Below are positions 8,528 to 17,061 of a DNA stretch of 64,000 nt, piece by piece. Position numbers and translations under genes: made by a program. The notes under the pieces are model-generated. The model was not told the DNA's origin, searched no databases, and saw nothing but the letters and a program-made list of their open reading frames with translations. The DNA comes from Paenibacillus uliginis N3/975 (GTDB lineage: Bacteria; Bacillota; Bacilli; Paenibacillales; Paenibacillaceae): the NCBI RefSeq assembly GCF_900177425.1, contig NZ_LT840184.1, positions 3,946,263 through 4,010,262 on the forward strand, given 5' to 3'. The stretch's first letter is position 1; each line of letters begins with the position of its first letter.

Positions 8528-10355
8528 GCTGTCCTTCCCCCCCACCGTAATTGGGTATGACACAATGTATAACCGTACCTCCAGGCTGGCTTGAGCATAT
8601 AAACAATCCGTAGACGTCTCCATACTGGATTCGAATTCGATCGGCAACACTCCGCAACCCAAGTCCACGCCGTTCCTGATTCAGTTTCAAATCTCCCTCT
8701 CCTGATTGTGGTGACTCTTTCTCTTCCGGTACCATATATTCAAACAATGAGAGTTGCTGGGAAGTCATACCAAGCCCGTTATCCTCTACATGTACAATCA
8801 GATTGCCGCGTTCACTCCATGCCTTGATAACAAGCATGCCCGTATAATCAATTCCTTCAAAACCGTGCTGAATGCTGTTCTCTACCAGCGGCTGAAGTGT
8901 CAGCTTCATGATACGACAGGACAACAATTCTTTTGGAATATCAATTTCGTAGTCGAACACGTCTTCGAAACGGAACTTCTGAATCTCCAAGTAGCTTTTC
9001 AGATGCTTGATCTCTTCTTCAAGTGTAATTTCTTCCCTGTCCTGAATGCTGATCCGTAAAATACTGGCTAGACGGCACACCATCTCACTGACTTTGCGGC
9101 CTTCATTCTGGACAGCAAGGACATTAATGGACTCCAGTGTATTAAATAGGAAGTGCGGCTTAATCTGAGCTTGCAGCACCCGCATATGCGCCTCCGTCTT
9201 CAAGCGCTGTTCATCGCGAATCTGATCGAACAACCGGTTGATCCGATCCATAAGATCATTAAAGCCCCTGGATAAGAGAAGCAGCTCGTCCTCCCCCTTC
9301 TCTTCTACTCTGGCGCTTAAATCTCCGTCTTCCACACGCCGCATAAAGCGAACAATAATCGCAATTGTGCCAGTAATACGGTTCATGAAAAATTTATTGA
9401 ACGCAACTGCGGTAACAAGGCAGAGACCGAGAATGACGATAAACCACTTGGCGAATGCGGTAACCTCCTGAGAAAGGGAGGCCCAGTTCGTTACAGAAAC
9501 CAGACTCCAAGGGTAACCTTCCAGCTTATGAATCGAAATGACGCTCTCTTCGCCGTCAAACTTGGATTTAAAGCTCTGATACTCTGAACCGTAATCGATC
9601 CCTCTATCCATGAAAGCGTTCATATTTTGCCCGTCACTGTGTTCCTTCGGATCAAACAGAATCAGCCCTTCATCATTGACAAGTAAAAATGACGTATCCT
9701 GAAGATTGTTCGGCAGCGTTAAATTCCGAAATATCCGTTCAAATTCAAGCCGCTTAATCTGAACAACGAGAATTCCCTCTTTTCGGAACGTCTCCATGTT
9801 TTTCACAAGACGGATTTGCGTAAATACAGATTCTTTTCCGGTTAACTCCGGGTATTCATGCGGTGCGATCCACTTGGGGACGCCGTTCAGTTTAACCACT
9901 TCCTCATAGAAGTGGCTTTTTTGGAAATCAATGAACGGCATCGCACCAAAGTCCTCCTTAGTGAAGATCGGAACATGGCTCGATCTTTTGTTCATATTGT
10001 ACAAAAATGCATAACTGATCGCCGGGTGATTATATAACATGTTACGGAAATTCCGCTGACTCGCATTCAGATTCAACTGCTCTGCATTGGTAATAAAGTC
10101 CTGAGAAGCGGGATCGTCGGCTTTTAATGCTGTTGTAAATACCGAAGATACGATCCCCGTATCGGTCACTTTTTCCATCTCATCAAATACGTTCAGTATG
10201 CTGTAACTGATTGCCTTTAAGGAATACTCTGCCTGTTGACTGTATTTTTTCTCGATAGAATTATAAGTTACGAAGAAAGTGAACAAACCCAGTACAAGCA
10301 AAGGAATGATTATTAGTCCCAAAAAAGCCGTGAATAACTTGTTCCTCAGGTTCAT
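8520..10355 (-). CDS. sensor histidine kinase (YesM family)
   Basis: A 611-residue membrane kinase: TM helix at about 8-28, a large extracellular sensor domain, second TM at about 290-310, HAMP (about 315-370), the His_kinase motif QAQIKPHFLFNTLESIN with the phospho-acceptor His (about 395), and an ATPase domain with the N-box QPLVENSIQHG and a G-box near GLGLRSV. The start is the ATG at 10355, with AGGAG seven nt upstream. A TTG two codons earlier is in frame. The kinase overlaps the response regulator gene. Beside a CUT1 sugar transporter, such kinases usually sense an oligosaccharide, often via the solute-binding protein. The ligand here is unknown. Confidence 0.93.
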   Translation of the reverse strand: MNLRNKLFTAFLGLIIIPLLVLGLFTFFVTYNSIEKKYSQQAEYSLKAISYSILNVFDEMEKVTDTGIVSSVFTTALKADDPASQDFITNAEQLNLNASQRNFRNMLYNHPAISYAFLYNMNKRSSHVPIFTKEDFGAMPFIDFQKSHFYEEVVKLNGVPKWIAPHEYPELTGKESVFTQIRLVKNMETFRKEGILVVQIKRLEFERIFRNLTLPNNLQDTSFLLVNDEGLILFDPKEHSDGQNMNAFMDRGIDYGSEYQSFKSKFDGEESVISIHKLEGYPWSLVSVTNWASLSQEVTAFAKWFIVILGLCLVTAVAFNKFFMNRITGTIAIIVRFMRRVEDGDLSARVEEKGEDELLLLSRGFNDLMDRINRLFDQIRDEQRLKTEAHMRVLQAQIKPHFLFNTLESINVLAVQNEGRKVSEMVCRLASILRISIQDREEITLEEEIKHLKSYLEIQKFRFEDVFDYEIDIPKELLSCRIMKLTLQPLVENSIQHGFEGIDYTGMLVIKAWSERGNLIVHVEDNGLGMTSQQLSLFEYMVPEEKESPQSGEGDLKLNQERRGLGLRSVADRIRIQYGDVYGLFICSSQPGGTVIHCVIPNYGGGEGQHA

Positions 10356-10380
10356 ACACAAGCTCCTATTTCATCATAAG

Positions 10381-11208
10381 TTATCCCTTAACGCTGCCGG
10401 CGGTAACGCCCTCAATAATTTTCTCTTGAAGGATAGCATAAATGATCAGGACCGGCATGACACTGAACACAATTCCAGCAGACATCTGCGCGTAGTTCGT
10501 GTTATAAGCATCCCGGAATCCGACCATACCGACAGGCAATGTTCTCAGTTCATCGTTGGATAAAAAGTAGTTGGCTAATAGGAACTCGTTCCAATTGCCG
10601 AGGAAGTTAATAATGAACACCGTAACGATGGCTGGAACAGTTAGAGGTAATATAATCTTAGCAAACAAACCTCCTGACCTCAATCCATCAATCACAGCTG
10701 CTTCTTCAATTTCTCCCGGAATGGAACGCATGAATGCCGCGAGAATAATGACAGAGAATGGTATGGCATTGGCGATATAAGGCAGAATGAGTGCCATATG
10801 GGTGTTCAGAATATCCAATTTTTTCATTATGCCATAAATCGGTAGAAGTAGTGAATTATTGGGAATGAGCATACCAATCAGAATGAGTTGAAAAATAATA
10901 GCGCTGATGCGGTTATATCTCATTCGCGTGACCGCAAAGGCCAGCATTGCTGCAAACAGAATCGATAAACAAGCGGACAGTATTCCAATATACAAGCTGT
11001 TTAAGAAATAGGTGCTAATTTTGGCGTTCACCCATGCATTCACATAGTTGTCTAGTATGAATGTGTCTGGTAATCCGAACGGATTTGAAGCGATCGCCTG
11101 ATTATCTGTTTTAACTGAAGAAAAAAGAACGAACAGAAAAGGATATAATATGACGAGCATGTAAGCCATTAGAAAAATGTGCGGGATCAATTTTTTGACT
11201 GGTCTCAT
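10381..11208 (-). CDS. ABC sugar permease, MalG/AraQ type (CUT1)
   Basis: A 275-residue inner-membrane permease with six predicted TM helices. The EAA loop reads EEAAVIDGLRSGGLFAKIILPLT in pieces (EEAAVIDGL, then FAKIILPLTVPA), where the transporter ATPase docks. Its ATG overlaps the stop of the first permease gene by one nucleotide (TGATG). No ATPase gene is present in the operon. A shared MsmX-type ATPase encoded elsewhere would be needed, as is usual for CUT1 systems in Bacillales. Confidence 0.93.
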   Translation of the reverse strand: MRPVKKLIPHIFLMAYMLVILYPFLFVLFSSVKTDNQAIASNPFGLPDTFILDNYVNAWVNAKISTYFLNSLYIGILSACLSILFAAMLAFAVTRMRYNRISAIIFQLILIGMLIPNNSLLLPIYGIMKKLDILNTHMALILPYIANAIPFSVIILAAFMRSIPGEIEEAAVIDGLRSGGLFAKIILPLTVPAIVTVFIINFLGNWNEFLLANYFLSNDELRTLPVGMVGFRDAYNTNYAQMSAGIVFSVMPVLIIYAILQEKIIEGVTAGSVKG

Positions 11209-12092
11209 CAGTATTCAATCCTTTCATTTCGTCTTGCTATCAGAAGTTGGTAAGCGACGGTTACGAGAATGGTAAATATGAAGATCAATACGGCAATGGT
11301 ATTACCGAAGCCATGCTGGAAGCTCGTAATCGCATAACGGATCATATAAGTTGCCATGACATCTGTAGAACCCGCAGGACCGCCTTTGGTCATGACGAGT
11401 ACGATATCCGCCGCTTTCATAGCCCCTGCGATCGAGAGCATGATGACAACGGAAATAATCGGCATGATGAGCGGTAGCGTAATTTTACGGGCCCGCTGAA
11501 ATCCGGTTGCACCATCGATCGCAGCAGCCTCATCCAATTCTTTAGGTATGGAAATAATCGCGGCAAGCACCATAACGATATAAAATCCGGTCCACTGCCA
11601 GGCGTTAGTTATCAAAATCGAGATCATAGCCCATTTCTTCTCGGACAGCCAGTAGATCGGTTCTACACCAAACAACCCCAAAATTTCATTCATTAAACCG
11701 AAATCCGGATTGTAAATGAACCCCCACAGAATGCCGATTACGGCGGTGGACATGATGGATGGAGCAAAAACTGCTGTTTTGTATAGCCCCTTCAGCTTTT
11801 TAACATTGGCGATAAGCAGTGAAAAGAAAATAATAACTGGAACTTGGATAAAGCATGAAAACAAAATAAAATACAGATTATTTTTAACCGATTTCCAAAA
11901 TGAAATGTCTTCAAAAGCTTTGGTATAATTATCAAAACCGATATACTTAACATCCTTGGATATCCCATTCCAGCTCGTAAAACTGTTATCAATCGCTGTG
12001 TAGATGGGGTAAATAAAAAAGGCTAAGAACAGTATGAATGCCGGCAGAACAAACAGGATGTAAATCAGAGGGTTTCTCAGCGCTTTATTCAT
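11208..12092 (-). CDS. ABC sugar permease, MalF/AraP type (CUT1)
   Basis: A 294-residue membrane protein with six predicted TM helices, the first at about 12-32. The EAA loop is KELDEAAAIDGATGFQRARK (about residues 187-206), followed by ITLPLIMP. A good GGAGG lies 5 nt before the ATG. It pairs with the following permease to form the membrane channel. It is separated from the upstream binding-protein gene by an intercistronic hairpin that may lower its expression relative to the binding protein. Confidence 0.93.
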   Translation of the reverse strand: MNKALRNPLIYILFVLPAFILFLAFFIYPIYTAIDNSFTSWNGISKDVKYIGFDNYTKAFEDISFWKSVKNNLYFILFSCFIQVPVIIFFSLLIANVKKLKGLYKTAVFAPSIMSTAVIGILWGFIYNPDFGLMNEILGLFGVEPIYWLSEKKWAMISILITNAWQWTGFYIVMVLAAIISIPKELDEAAAIDGATGFQRARKITLPLIMPIISVVIMLSIAGAMKAADIVLVMTKGGPAGSTDVMATYMIRYAITSFQHGFGNTIAVLIFIFTILVTVAYQLLIARRNERIEY

Positions 12093-12129
12093 GGTAACCT
12101 CCGTAGTCTGTGTCTAATGCTTAGAGGAA

Positions 12130-12168
12130 AGGGCACCCCCATGTTTCAAGCGGGTGGCGCCCTTATCA
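12130..12168 (-). other. intercistronic hairpin between binding protein and permease genes
   Basis: On the minus strand AAGGGCGCCACCC pairs with GGGGTGCCCTT around a 12-nt loop. No U-run follows. Such hairpins commonly protect the upstream binding-protein message and dampen permease synthesis. Confidence 0.65.
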
Positions 12169-12185
12169 TCTAAACTTTGATATAT

Positions 12186-13541
12186 CTATTCTCCTTCGGA
12201 CTCATTAGCCGCATCTTGAGCCGCCTGCACGTTCTTAAGCATTTGCTCAGCATCAATCTCTCCACCGATAACCTGCTGAATTCCAAGGCTCAGTGCTGTA
12301 TTGACGCTTGCTTGAACCAAAGCATCAAATGCAGGGAAGGATTTGTCAATTTCGCTGACCGCCTTGAAAATATCCTGCATAATCGCATCATCGGAAGTGG
12401 AGTTCATCGTCGCGACATCCATCTTCATGGCCGGCAGTACGCCATCTTCCTTCAAACCGCGAAGCTGCATTTCATCGGTCCACATGTTTTTGATTAACTC
12501 TTTAACTGCCTGCATTTTACGCGGATCATCTTTGATCGAAGCAGAGAAGCCATATCCGTTGTTTGCATCCTGCATGACGACTACAGGATCACCTTCATTT
12601 ACAGGAGGCAAGTTGAAAAATCCGATCTTGCCTACCATGTCACCAGCCTGCTCAGGATCTCTGAACACACTTGTTGCCCAAGAGCCATCCATCATCATGA
12701 TGGCTTCACCCGAAATAATCTGATTTCTCATATCTGCATATTCGAATCCGAGCTCGCCCTTTTTGTAATATCCTTTTTGAACCCATTCCTGATGTTTCTT
12801 CACACCTTCAACCACTTTCGGATCTGTCCATTTGCTTTCCCCTGTCTTGAAACCGTAAGTGATTTCCGGTCCTGCGTAATAAGCCCACAGGTTATTCGTT
12901 GTCATTAATGGAATCCATGCATCTTTGGAAGATTGGGCAAATGGTATTTTTCCGTCAGCCTTGATGGTCTCCGCAATTTTCTCCAGTTCAGCCAGCGTCT
13001 TAGGAACCGATAGACCTTTTTGTTCAAAATATTCTTTATTATAGAAAAACCCTTCTATGTTGCCGCCAATCGGCAGTCCATATAATTTGCCATCGTGAGT
13101 AAACGGATCCAGTGTAGTGAATTTGTCTTTAATACCCAGCTCATCCACGATTGGAGTAATATCCAGCATCAAACCTTCCTTAGCATAGACACCTGCATCG
13201 GGGCTGCCAAACACATCAAAAATTTCTGGTGGTTTCCCGGAAGCCATCTCGCCTCTCAGCTTCTCTTTTCGGTTTACTTCAGAGTCAACACCATCCAGGT
13301 TAAGCTTAAGTCCGGGTACAGCTGCTTCCGTCTTCTTCACCACATCCTGAAGCAACGCCAATCTGAATTTCTTAGAATCACCGACTTGGGTATGACGGAT
13401 CGTCATTTCAAACGGTTCATTGCCGGCTTCTGGCGTTCCTTCACTGCCTTTGGCCGGTTCTTTGTCTGCGCCACAACCAGACACAAAAGCCGAAGTGACT
13501 AGAAGCAGTGACATTAGCAATGCAAGGCTCTTTTTCTTCAT
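12186..13541 (-). CDS. extracellular solute-binding lipoprotein (sugar, family 1)
   Basis: A 451-residue lipoprotein that captures a sugar outside the membrane for the two permeases downstream. The signal peptide MKKKSLALLMSLLLVTSAF ends in a lipobox VSGCGAD, giving a lipidated Cys at about residue 23. The body has the family-1 layout (IFDVFGSPD, GLPIGGNIEGFFYNKE in two stretches, and MMDGSW). A GGGAGGG lies 10 nt before the ATG. The gene heads an operon with two permeases, the YesM/YesN pair and NagZ, which suggests an N-acetylglucosamine-containing oligosaccharide as substrate (inference). The promoter overlaps a cre site. Confidence 0.92.
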   Translation of the reverse strand: MKKKSLALLMSLLLVTSAFVSGCGADKEPAKGSEGTPEAGNEPFEMTIRHTQVGDSKKFRLALLQDVVKKTEAAVPGLKLNLDGVDSEVNRKEKLRGEMASGKPPEIFDVFGSPDAGVYAKEGLMLDITPIVDELGIKDKFTTLDPFTHDGKLYGLPIGGNIEGFFYNKEYFEQKGLSVPKTLAELEKIAETIKADGKIPFAQSSKDAWIPLMTTNNLWAYYAGPEITYGFKTGESKWTDPKVVEGVKKHQEWVQKGYYKKGELGFEYADMRNQIISGEAIMMMDGSWATSVFRDPEQAGDMVGKIGFFNLPPVNEGDPVVVMQDANNGYGFSASIKDDPRKMQAVKELIKNMWTDEMQLRGLKEDGVLPAMKMDVATMNSTSDDAIMQDIFKAVSEIDKSFPAFDALVQASVNTALSLGIQQVIGGEIDAEQMLKNVQAAQDAANESEGE

Positions 13542-13583
13542 GATTGTTTGACCCTCCCAAAAATTTATTTATGTTATATACCC

Positions 13584-13612
13584 ATTATAGAAAGCGATTT
13601 CATTTTAAGTAA
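13584..13612 (-). promoter_or_regulatory. sugar operon promoter with cre site (CcpA)
   Basis: On the minus strand TTACTT (13612-13607), a 17-nt spacer and TATAAT (13589-13584) form a sigma-A promoter. Within the spacer, ATGAAATCGCTTTCT (13603-13589) matches the cre consensus WTGNAANCGNWNNCW at every fixed position. CcpA binding there would block the promoter in the presence of preferred sugars. Confidence 0.78.
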
Positions 13613-13656
13613 GATCGTTAATTATCTTAAAGAGGGGTAAAATCCTCTAATAAAAT

Positions 13657-13690
13657 ACAAAAACCTTGCCATAAATAGCAAGGTTTTTGT
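13657..13690 (-). terminator. terminator of pflB-pflA
   Basis: A perfect 13-bp inverted repeat, ACAAAAACCTTGC and GCAAGGTTTTTGT, with an 8-nt loop. A-runs and T-runs flank both sides, so it could act on either strand. It lies just after the pflA stop codon. Confidence 0.85.
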
Positions 13691-13715
13691 CATATAAGAT
13701 AATATTTATAACTGA

Positions 13716-14453
13716 TTACACCATCTGTGTCTGCCTTCTGCCTTCCTCAATCAACCGATATGCGCGAGCTACTTCCTCTTCTGTCGGAGATGGTACGCCT
13801 TCCAGTGGATAAACTTTACCCAAAGCTTCCCATTTATACACACCCATCTGGTGGTATGGAAGAATCTCAAATTTCTCTACACCGTTTAAAGTGCCAATGA
13901 AACGTCCGAGTTCAAGTAAATCTTCTTCCTGCTCATGAATTCCAGGCACGTATACGTGTCTGATCCACATTTTACGGCCATTATCAGAGAGCCACCGCGC
14001 CATCTTCAAGGTACGCTCATTTGATTTTCCTGTCAGTTCGATATGCTTCTCATCGTTGATGTGTTTGAGATCGAGCAGTACCAAATCGGTATTTTCGAGC
14101 AGTTCACGAATCTTCTCCGGTTCATTGTATCCGTTGCTATCCAGTGTCGTGTGAAGGTTCCAGCGACGCTTCGCCTCCTTAAACACCTGAGTAACGAATG
14201 GAAACTGTAGGGTCGGCTCTCCGCCTGATACGGTGAGTCCGCCACCGGAAGAACGATAGTACTGAAGGTAGGGTTCGATTTCAGAGAGCACCTCATCCAC
14301 CGACATTTCATTCCCCTCATTCAAGCCCCACGTATCCGGGTTATGACAGTATTGGCATTTTAACAAGCATCCTTGCATGAAGAGCACAAAGCGGATACCC
14401 GGACCGTCCACCGTTCCGAACGTTTCTATGGAATGCACATGGCCTTTAATCAT
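13716..14453 (-). CDS. pflA: pyruvate formate-lyase activating enzyme
   Basis: A radical SAM enzyme (245 residues) that installs the glycyl radical on pyruvate formate-lyase under anoxia. The cluster motif CLLKCQYC (CxxxCxxC) lies at about residues 29-36, preceded by the family start MIKGHVHSIETFGTVDGPG. GGLTVSGGEP, the SAM-binding GGE motif, is at about 70-80. The gene follows pflB by 76 nt on the same strand and ends at a strong terminator, so the two form an operon. Oxygen-labile [4Fe-4S] chemistry is known for the family. Confidence 0.97.
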   Translation of the reverse strand: MIKGHVHSIETFGTVDGPGIRFVLFMQGCLLKCQYCHNPDTWGLNEGNEMSVDEVLSEIEPYLQYYRSSGGGLTVSGGEPTLQFPFVTQVFKEAKRRWNLHTTLDSNGYNEPEKIRELLENTDLVLLDLKHINDEKHIELTGKSNERTLKMARWLSDNGRKMWIRHVYVPGIHEQEEDLLELGRFIGTLNGVEKFEILPYHQMGVYKWEALGKVYPLEGVPSPTEEEVARAYRLIEEGRRQTQMV

Positions 14454-14529
14454 ATGATGTCATCCTTTCTGTATCCGCTTTGTCATAAGCAAAGTTTGGT
14501 CATTTAATTATATACTTTATCCGGCCGTA

Positions 14530-16791
14530 TTACATCGAACCGTGGAAAGTACGATTAATGACATCCAGCTGCTGCTCACGAGTCAATTTAATGAAGTTTA
14601 CAGCATAACCCGATACACGGATCGTTAATTGCGGATAATTTTCTGGATGCTCCATAGCGTCCATCAATTGCTCACGATCAAATACGTTAACGTTCAAATG
14701 ATGCGCTTTGCTGCCAAAGTAACCATCCATCATTGCTACCAAGTTAGTCTCACGGATAGCAGCTTCTTTACCGAGTGCTTTTGGCACGATTGAGAAGGTG
14801 TTCGAGATACCGTCCAGGCTGTCTTCATAAGGCAGTTTTGCTACCGAACTCAAGGAAGCAAGCGCACCTTTTTTGTCGCGTCCGTGCATTGGGTTTGCAC
14901 CAGGTGCAAATGGCTCTCCCGCTTTACGTCCATCTGGAGTAGTACCCGTCTTCTTACCGTATACCACGTTCGAAGTAATCGTCAGTACGGACTGTGTTGG
15001 CAGTGCATCACGGTAAGCTTTATGTTTGCGGATCATGCCCATGAAAGTCTCAACCAGTTCAACAGCGATGCTGTCAACTCGGTCGTCGTTGTTTCCGTAG
15101 CAAGGGAAGTCGCCCTCGATTTCAAAATCAACAGCAATGCCATTTTCATTGCGAACTGGCTTCACTTTAGCATATTTAATGGCACTCAAGGAGTCAGCGG
15201 CTACCGACAATCCGGCGATACCACATGCCATCGTGCGCAGAATATCACGGTCATGCAGCGCCATCTCAATACGCTCATAGGAATATTTATCATGCATATA
15301 GTGAATTACGTTCAGCGTGTTCATATACAGCTTCGCGAGCCATTCCATCATCGGCTTGAAGCGTTTCATTACTTCTTCATAGTCGAGGGTCTCTGCAGTA
15401 ATAGCAGGGAACTCAGGACCAACTTGAACACCGGATTTTTCATCACGGCCGCCGTTAATAGCATACAGAAGCGCTTTAGCCAAGTTTGCACGTGCTCCGA
15501 AGAACTGCATTTGTTTACCGATACGCATAGCCGATACGCAGCAAGCAATACCGTAGTCTTCACCGTAGATCGGACGCATCAGATCATCGTTCTCATACTG
15601 AATGGAGCTCGTTTCGATGGATACTTTTGCACAGAATTTCTTAAAGCCTTCAGGCAGCTTCTCTGACCACAGTACAGTCAGGTTTGGTTCAGGTGCAGGT
15701 CCAAGATTGTAGAGTGTGTGCAGGAAGCGGAAGCTGTTCTTCGTTACACGAGTTTCGCCGTTCATTGACATACCGCCAATGGATTCTGTTACCCAAGTTG
15801 GGTCACCGCTGAACAGATCATTGTAATCCGGTGTACGCAGGAACTTAACGATACGAAGCTTCATTACAAAATGGTCAACCAGTTCTTGTGCTGTTTCTTC
15901 GGTCAATGTGCCTTCAGCCAGATCACGCTGGATGTAAACATCCAAGAATGAAGATACACGTCCGAGGGACATCGCTGCACCGTTCTGTTCTTTAATAGCT
16001 GCCAAGTAACCGAAATACAGCCACTGGAATGCTTCTTTTGCTGTTGCTGCCGGTTTAGAAATATCAAAGCCGTGCATTTCAGCCATTTGTTTCAGTTCTT
16101 TCAATGCACGAATTTGCTCTGACAGTTCCTCACGAAGACGAATCACATTCTCGTCAATCACATCAACCTCGAGACTGTCCAGCTCTTTCATTTTATCTTT
16201 AATTAAGAAATCAATACCGTATAGTGAAATCCGACGATAGTCGCCGATAATGCGTCCACGTCCGTATGCATCGGGAAGTCCTGTAATGATACCGGCTCTA
16301 CGCGCAGCCCGCATCTCGGAAGTATAAGCGTCAAATACCCCTTGGTTATGGGTTTTGCGAATGTTTGTGAACATATCAACGATGCCTTGCGGAAGTTCAA
16401 ATCCATAAGCATTACATGCGTCGATCATCATCTTAATGCCGCCGAACGGCTGAATGGAACGTTTGAATGGCTCATCGGTTTGTACCCCGACGACTTGTTC
16501 TTTGCTTTTATCCAAGTAACCTGGCTGGTGCGAAACAATTGTAGAAGGAGTGTTTACATCCACATCCAGCACGCCGCCCGCTTCCCGTTCTTTTTTTGTC
16601 AGGTCCGATACGATGTCCCATAATGCTTTGGTGTTCGCTGTAGGACCAACCAGAAAATCATCAACACCGTAATAAGGATCAATATTCAGCGCAATAAATT
16701 CGTTAACATCTACTGCTCTGTTCCATTTTCCTGTTTTGAACCCTCTCCAACCGGACTGCATGTCTTTAATTTCTTTTTCAATCACCGACAT
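14530..16791 (-). CDS. pflB: pyruvate formate-lyase (formate C-acetyltransferase)
   Basis: A 753-residue glycyl radical enzyme converting pyruvate and CoA to acetyl-CoA and formate in mixed-acid fermentation. The catalytic cysteine pair is visible in YGIACCVSAMRIG (about residues 405-417), and the radical glycine in the C-terminal RVSGYAVNF (about 725-733), where the last residues match the family end. Length is normal for PflB. GGAGG lies 9 nt before the ATG. It forms an operon with pflA. The upstream region carries an Fnr/Rex-type palindrome at 16874-16889. Confidence 0.98.
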   Translation of the reverse strand: MSVIEKEIKDMQSGWRGFKTGKWNRAVDVNEFIALNIDPYYGVDDFLVGPTANTKALWDIVSDLTKKEREAGGVLDVDVNTPSTIVSHQPGYLDKSKEQVVGVQTDEPFKRSIQPFGGIKMMIDACNAYGFELPQGIVDMFTNIRKTHNQGVFDAYTSEMRAARRAGIITGLPDAYGRGRIIGDYRRISLYGIDFLIKDKMKELDSLEVDVIDENVIRLREELSEQIRALKELKQMAEMHGFDISKPAATAKEAFQWLYFGYLAAIKEQNGAAMSLGRVSSFLDVYIQRDLAEGTLTEETAQELVDHFVMKLRIVKFLRTPDYNDLFSGDPTWVTESIGGMSMNGETRVTKNSFRFLHTLYNLGPAPEPNLTVLWSEKLPEGFKKFCAKVSIETSSIQYENDDLMRPIYGEDYGIACCVSAMRIGKQMQFFGARANLAKALLYAINGGRDEKSGVQVGPEFPAITAETLDYEEVMKRFKPMMEWLAKLYMNTLNVIHYMHDKYSYERIEMALHDRDILRTMACGIAGLSVAADSLSAIKYAKVKPVRNENGIAVDFEIEGDFPCYGNNDDRVDSIAVELVETFMGMIRKHKAYRDALPTQSVLTITSNVVYGKKTGTTPDGRKAGEPFAPGANPMHGRDKKGALASLSSVAKLPYEDSLDGISNTFSIVPKALGKEAAIRETNLVAMMDGYFGSKAHHLNVNVFDREQLMDAMEHPENYPQLTIRVSGYAVNFIKLTREQQLDVINRTFHGSM

Positions 16792-16833
16792 TTTTAAATC
16801 CCTCCATGTTCTGTTGTTGAGGCATGAGTTTAT

Positions 16834-16889
16834 AGTATATCTTTCTCATGTCCACCATCCCAGATCAATAAAATGTGACACATTTCACA
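16834..16889 (-). promoter_or_regulatory. pflB promoter region with Fnr/Rex-type box
   Basis: TGTGACACATTTCACA at 16874-16889 is an exact TGTGA-N6-TCACA palindrome. The nearest -10-like element on the minus strand is TATACT (16839-16834), which puts the operator centre about 54 nt before the likely transcript start. That is not the classic -41.5 position. The binding protein may be Fnr, Rex, or both. Confidence 0.65.
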
Positions 16890-16995
16890 ATGTTGGGTGT
16901 GAAGCCCCGGCTACATTCCGAGCCGCTAAACTGTAAGAGTTATTATCTGAGATTGTTTTTACACTTTAATTGTAGTCCCGTTAACTGAAAACAGC

Positions 16996-17031
16996 TGTGA
17001 CAAATATCACAAACAAGGTGATATTTGTCAC
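16996..17031. promoter_or_regulatory. pair of mirrored Fnr-like boxes forming a 14-bp hairpin
   Basis: GTGACAAATATCAC (16997-17010) and GTGATATTTGTCAC (17018-17031) are exact reverse complements with a 7-nt loop. Each arm is itself close to a TGTGA-N6-TCACA box (16996-17011 exact, 17017-17032 with changed outer bases). It lies 31 nt past the adhE stop, so on the adhE transcript it would also fold as a stable hairpin. Only a short T-rich stretch follows, so termination is uncertain. Confidence 0.6.
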
Positions 17032-17061
17032 GCTGATTCACTTACAATTTATCTATCTATA

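Noticed and set aside
14884..15666. 260-codon plus-strand frame inside pflB
   Set aside because: Antisense shadow of a highly conserved gene.
16834..16889. Class II (-41.5) Fnr activation of pflB
   Set aside because: No acceptable -10 box lies at the required distance from the palindrome; the nearest gives about -54.
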